Assembly (NCBI GenBank): GCA_025766275.1
Contig: JAFKAC010000073.1
Span: 124,001 to 188,000 of the forward strand
DNA length: 64,000 nt
Reading direction: 5' to 3'
From: Lactarius indigo
Lineage: Eukaryota; Basidiomycota; Agaricomycetes; Russulales; Russulaceae
The first letter of the stretch is position 1, and each line of letters starts with the position of its first letter. The notes below the pieces were generated by a model. That model was not told the origin of the DNA. It saw only the letters and a list, made by a program, of their open reading frames with translations, and ran no database searches. A program made the translations under genes and the position numbers. Positions 60,919 to 64,000 of this stretch are shown here, one piece after another.

Positions 60919-62318
60919 TAATACTTCGTAGTGAAGTGCTACATGGGGTTCTGTACCCCAAATCGCATGAAAATGGAGCAAAAATATTTCTTGGGGTGGT
61001 GGCGTTCCTCCGCCTATTATCTTTCCAGATGTCGGGGAGTCATTTTCTCGGGTTCTGAAATTTCGGAAGCGGACCAGTGACGGCTCTATCCATTTCGCAA
61101 AGAGCAATTCGAAAGATAAGAGGGCTTTAAACAAGCCAACACCCGTCATCGATAGTCGACACCCCATCGTCAGAGAACTGCAGGCTGGGGCTTGTGTAGG
61201 CAACAGCATTGAGGTCTATGGTGGAGACCTCACACTCTCACTGGCTACTAGAACCACGTCGACTAGCGATTGGACCTGTGCTTTGCATGTGCAATTGGAA
61301 TGGAAACGGAGAGATTGTGTGGATATCAGTATTGCAAGTACCTCTAACATCGATCATTGAAAGCCCAAGAGGTATGCAACACACTACCAAGTGAGAAGCC
61401 ACCATACTGGTTACCGAGGATCTGGAAGAAGGTATGGACGGCGTGGTCATGGCCGTCACACATCACTATCCTGACAGTCAGCGATAGTGACCATTACGGC
61501 GACATGGATCATCGGCTATCCTCATGGAATGTGCCGCCCCGCTAGCGCTTGAGTGAAATTCGGTGTCGATCATGGTGCCAGCAGGTAGACCAGCAATGGG
61601 CTCAAGTTCTCCAACTTTATCGGGACAGCGTGCATGACACACGTGCATGTCGTAACCAATCTAGTGTGAGGGGTGTCGTGATCACCAACGCAGACCCAGG
61701 GACCGATCCAGATGCTATCAGGGGACCGAGGACGGAGAGCACTAGAGGTAGTAGCGCATGATTACAGGTGTCCATGATGGACCAAGATTGTACGAACCCG
61801 TGAGCCTGAGAAGGCTAGAGACCAGTGGAGGGCATCAAAGAAGACACATGCCGGAACCCAAAAGGCAAGCGTTGTTATCAGAGTGACCCGACCGCGCGGT
61901 GGTTTCGTGGTATGATAGGGTTCCGTTGCGTCGCCGAAAACTCAAGCTCATGTATGCCGCCACACGCCACGCGCCACGTTCTGATTCAGGGATTTTGACT
62001 TTGACGAGGCATCTGCCTAGTCCTTTGGCCCACTTCGCGTTACAATTTCAAGTTCTTCTTTGAACTCAAACTGACATCGTCATGGTCACGCAGAAGGCAG
62101 GCGAGGATGGTGCCACATCATCTTATCAGTAGGACGTACCAGAATTTTATGCTATTTAGAATCTTAGATCCTCGGCGACGACTCGGAAGGCTACTGTCTC
62201 GTCCACTCACCCGAGGACCATGAAAACACCGATTGGGGCTCTTCCCAGGCTCAGTGGGCCTTTAAGAATCCTCTCGCATCCCTCGACACATTCTCAACAC
62301 GTCCTCTGACTCCTCTCC
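60919..62318. repeat. Decayed second WSC domain of copy 3 and tail segment T3
   Basis: 60919-61250 holds remnants of the inter-domain linker (TTTCCAGATGTCGGGG) and of WSC domain 2, with stops. 61250-62150 corresponds to T1/T2 (for example AGACCAGCAATGGGCTCAAG at about 61588). 62150-62318 matches the WSC promoter region. No intact gene seen. Confidence 0.55.
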
Positions 62319-62920
62319 ATGCGGATGATTTACCCCATACCCCGTCTAACTCAGGCTACAGGTTTCCAGCTGGCAGTATTGCTGGCCATTGTTCCTGTAC
62401 GTATATACTATTAGCTCTTAATCTGCTCATACGCATGAATCGATTTGCTCATAGCTCATATCCGCCGAATACACCTTACTTGGATGCGTCACGTGAGTTC
62501 GCCCTCCCATAGAGCCGCTGTCTGGTGCTTACAGTAATCGCATTAGAAATGGCTTTCTGGGATCGGCAATGTACAAGGACCCGACAGATATGTCGGTCTT
62601 CGGCTGCGTTTCGTTTTGCTTCAATCGAGCACATCCTTACGCCGGCGTCGAAAATGGCGAAAACTGTTGTAAGTGCGCATGTCGACATTGCCTCTTTCAG
62701 TTTCGCCGCCGTCTGTTGTTTTAATCACACGTTTTGGATGTTAGATTGCGGAGACTCCTGGCCTGAAACTTCAAAAACCGTGTCATCCGACAAATGTAAT
62801 GTCAAATGCACCGGCGATTCTCGTGAGAATTGTGGCGGCAGTGGTTATGTTGACCTTTACTTGTCCATCATATTGTTGGAAGAGAATCGCTCACTGGACG
62901 AGGAGCGGAAGGACACATAG
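62319..62920 (+). CDS. WSC copy 4: small secreted WSC-domain protein
   Basis: Exons 62319-62396, 62455-62492, 62547-62668 and 62745-62920 sum to 414 nt, 137 residues, in frame. Signal-peptide-like N-terminus (GFQLAVLLAIVP). WSC domain complete: YTLLGCVT, SAMYKDPTDMSVFGCVSFCF, YAGVENGENCYCGDSWPE, CNVKCTGDSRENCGGSGYVD. The last 20 residues come from the extra segment and end at TAG. As in copy 2, a second, broken WSC domain follows (63000-63420). Confidence 0.75.
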
Positions 62921-64000
62921 TAATACTTTATAGTGAAGTGCTACGTAGGGTTCTGTCACCCCAAATCGCACGGAGATGGAACCGAAAAAAAACGGTGCGG
63001 TTCCTCCGCCTATATCTTTCCAGACGTCGGCGAGTGGCATTTCTTCGGGTGCCACACACAAGTATATATGCTTCGCCTTTTTGTTTCGGACCTATGTATT
63101 TCGCAAACAGCGATTCGAAAACAAGTGGGCTCTAAGCAAGCCATATCCATCGTCGGCAGTCAACGTTGCATGAGCGCTGAAAGTTGCACTGATGTGTGCA
63201 ACGGGTATGGAGTTTGGACGAGATTGCTGTTCGTTTTTCAATTTCATTTTCTCAATGAGCTTTCCACTCCTGACTAAAAGATGCCCTTGAAGACTGTGGT
63301 AGTACCATTGACAGGTGTACATATGGCACGACGAGAACTGCATTGGCATGTTAGCTTGCCTGGGCAACAGTACTGAGGTCGGCGGTGGGCCTTAGACTCA
63401 CCGGTTACTATGCAACACGACTACTAGTAGCGATTGAACTCGTGCTTTGCGTGTCCAATTGGAATGGAAACGGAAAGAATGTGTGGATGTTAATAGTAGG
63501 ACAAGTACCTTTGGTATAAATGTCCATCGTCAAATGCCGACCACCCAAGAGGTGTAGTCGTACGCTGTACAACTCGTGTACAAGTTAGAAGGCGCTATAC
63601 TCGTTATCTAAGATCTGGAGGGAGGTCATGGCAGCCGCACTTTATTATCTGGACAGCCGGGGTCAGTGATCGTCGCAGCGACGTGGATCATCAGCTGATC
63701 TCATAGAGCACGTCATGCTAGGGGCCGCCGGCTTGAGTGCAATGCGAGGCCGGGGGGCCAGGTCGACCATGGTGCCAACGGGTGGCCCAGCGACAGACTC
63801 AAGCGCTCTGCCCAAGTTCGCACCAAAGCTGATCTCGTTAAGGCCAGATGCACCCGAGGCTCTCGCCGTAAGCCCGGTGATGGTCTCCTTATGGACGGCC
63901 ACTGTGATGAATCTGAGCGCTTGCCCAGAGGTGTCGGGAAGCTGTGACCTTCAAAACTAGGGAAATTAAAAGTAAGAATATAGGTAGGATCATATTGCGG
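62921..64000. repeat. Decayed second WSC domain of copy 4 and tail segment T4
   Basis: 63000-63420: linker (TTTCCAGACGTCGGCGAG) and WSC domain 2 remnants (MSAESCTDVCNG, later GCCTGGGCAACAGTACTGAG) with deletions and stops. 63420-64000: copy of the T segment, with GATCTCGTTAAGGCCAGATG at about 63831. The block continues past the window edge. Confidence 0.55.

Noticed and set aside
1..64000. CRISPR array, prophage, or bacterial defence system
   Set aside because: No regularly spaced short repeats with unique spacers; spliceosomal introns and LTR elements show a eukaryotic genome.

Overview
The window is a transposon-dense stretch of a filamentous fungal genome, most likely a basidiomycete (Agaricomycete-like). 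The evidence is short introns of about 42-76 bp in every host gene I could splice, WSC-domain and MFS-transporter genes, and Ty3/Gypsy chromoviruses of the type common in mushroom-forming fungi. I cannot name a species. No CRISPR array, rRNA gene, credible tRNA or bacterial-type operon was seen.

Layout. 1-4795: Gypsy element A (minus, cut by the window edge), whose RT gene carries a solo LTR at 693-1191. 4796-5230: host remnant. 5231-5742: lone LTR of the family of element G. 5743-7341: truncated relative of element E (E-prime). 7342-24857: 3' part of Gypsy B (plus), split by Gypsy D (9112-23481), whose own 3' LTR is split by a Copia element (16521-22902). 24858-25285: host. 25286-32876: decayed Gypsy C (minus). 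32877-35652: host, with a two-domain WSC gene. 35653-43599: Gypsy G (minus, open reading frames). 43600-43928: host. 43929-51942: Gypsy E (plus, open reading frames, apparently identical LTRs). 51943-64000: host, with an intact 11-exon MFS transporter gene followed by a tandemly duplicated WSC/MFS/tail block.

LTR ends TG...CA and 5-bp target-site duplications (TSDs) were found by eye for the solo LTR, D, Copia, C, G and E. Element boundaries are therefore near base resolution. Hand-compared LTR pairs give a relative age order: E (0 of 774 differ) < Copia (1 of 629) < D (3 of 716) < G (3 of 578) < C (8 of 449).

How the elements work. The Gypsy elements encode Gag and a Pol with protease, RT, RNase H, integrase (HHCC and DD35E) and a chromodomain. 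Three features recur across the families. (1) An 11-nt (10 in E) primer-binding site just inside the 5' LTR is complementary to a site in the LTR 33-35 bp downstream of the TATA box. This is the self-priming arrangement known from Tf1. (2) Pol lies in the -1 frame behind a GGNTTTT heptamer close to the gag stop. (3) The N-terminal Gag reading frame starts just after the leader without any AUG. D and G, and in shorter form B and C, add a conserved module behind the chromodomain; in D and G it ends in four zinc knuckles. The Copia element instead carries a primer-binding site matching the anticodon arm of initiator tRNA-Met.

LTR-pair differences in C, G and D are almost all CpG transitions, so these copies probably sit in CpG-methylated chromatin. 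The 52-64 kb host block looks like repeated segmental duplication in which two single-WSC genes and one MFS gene are still open while other copies are broken.
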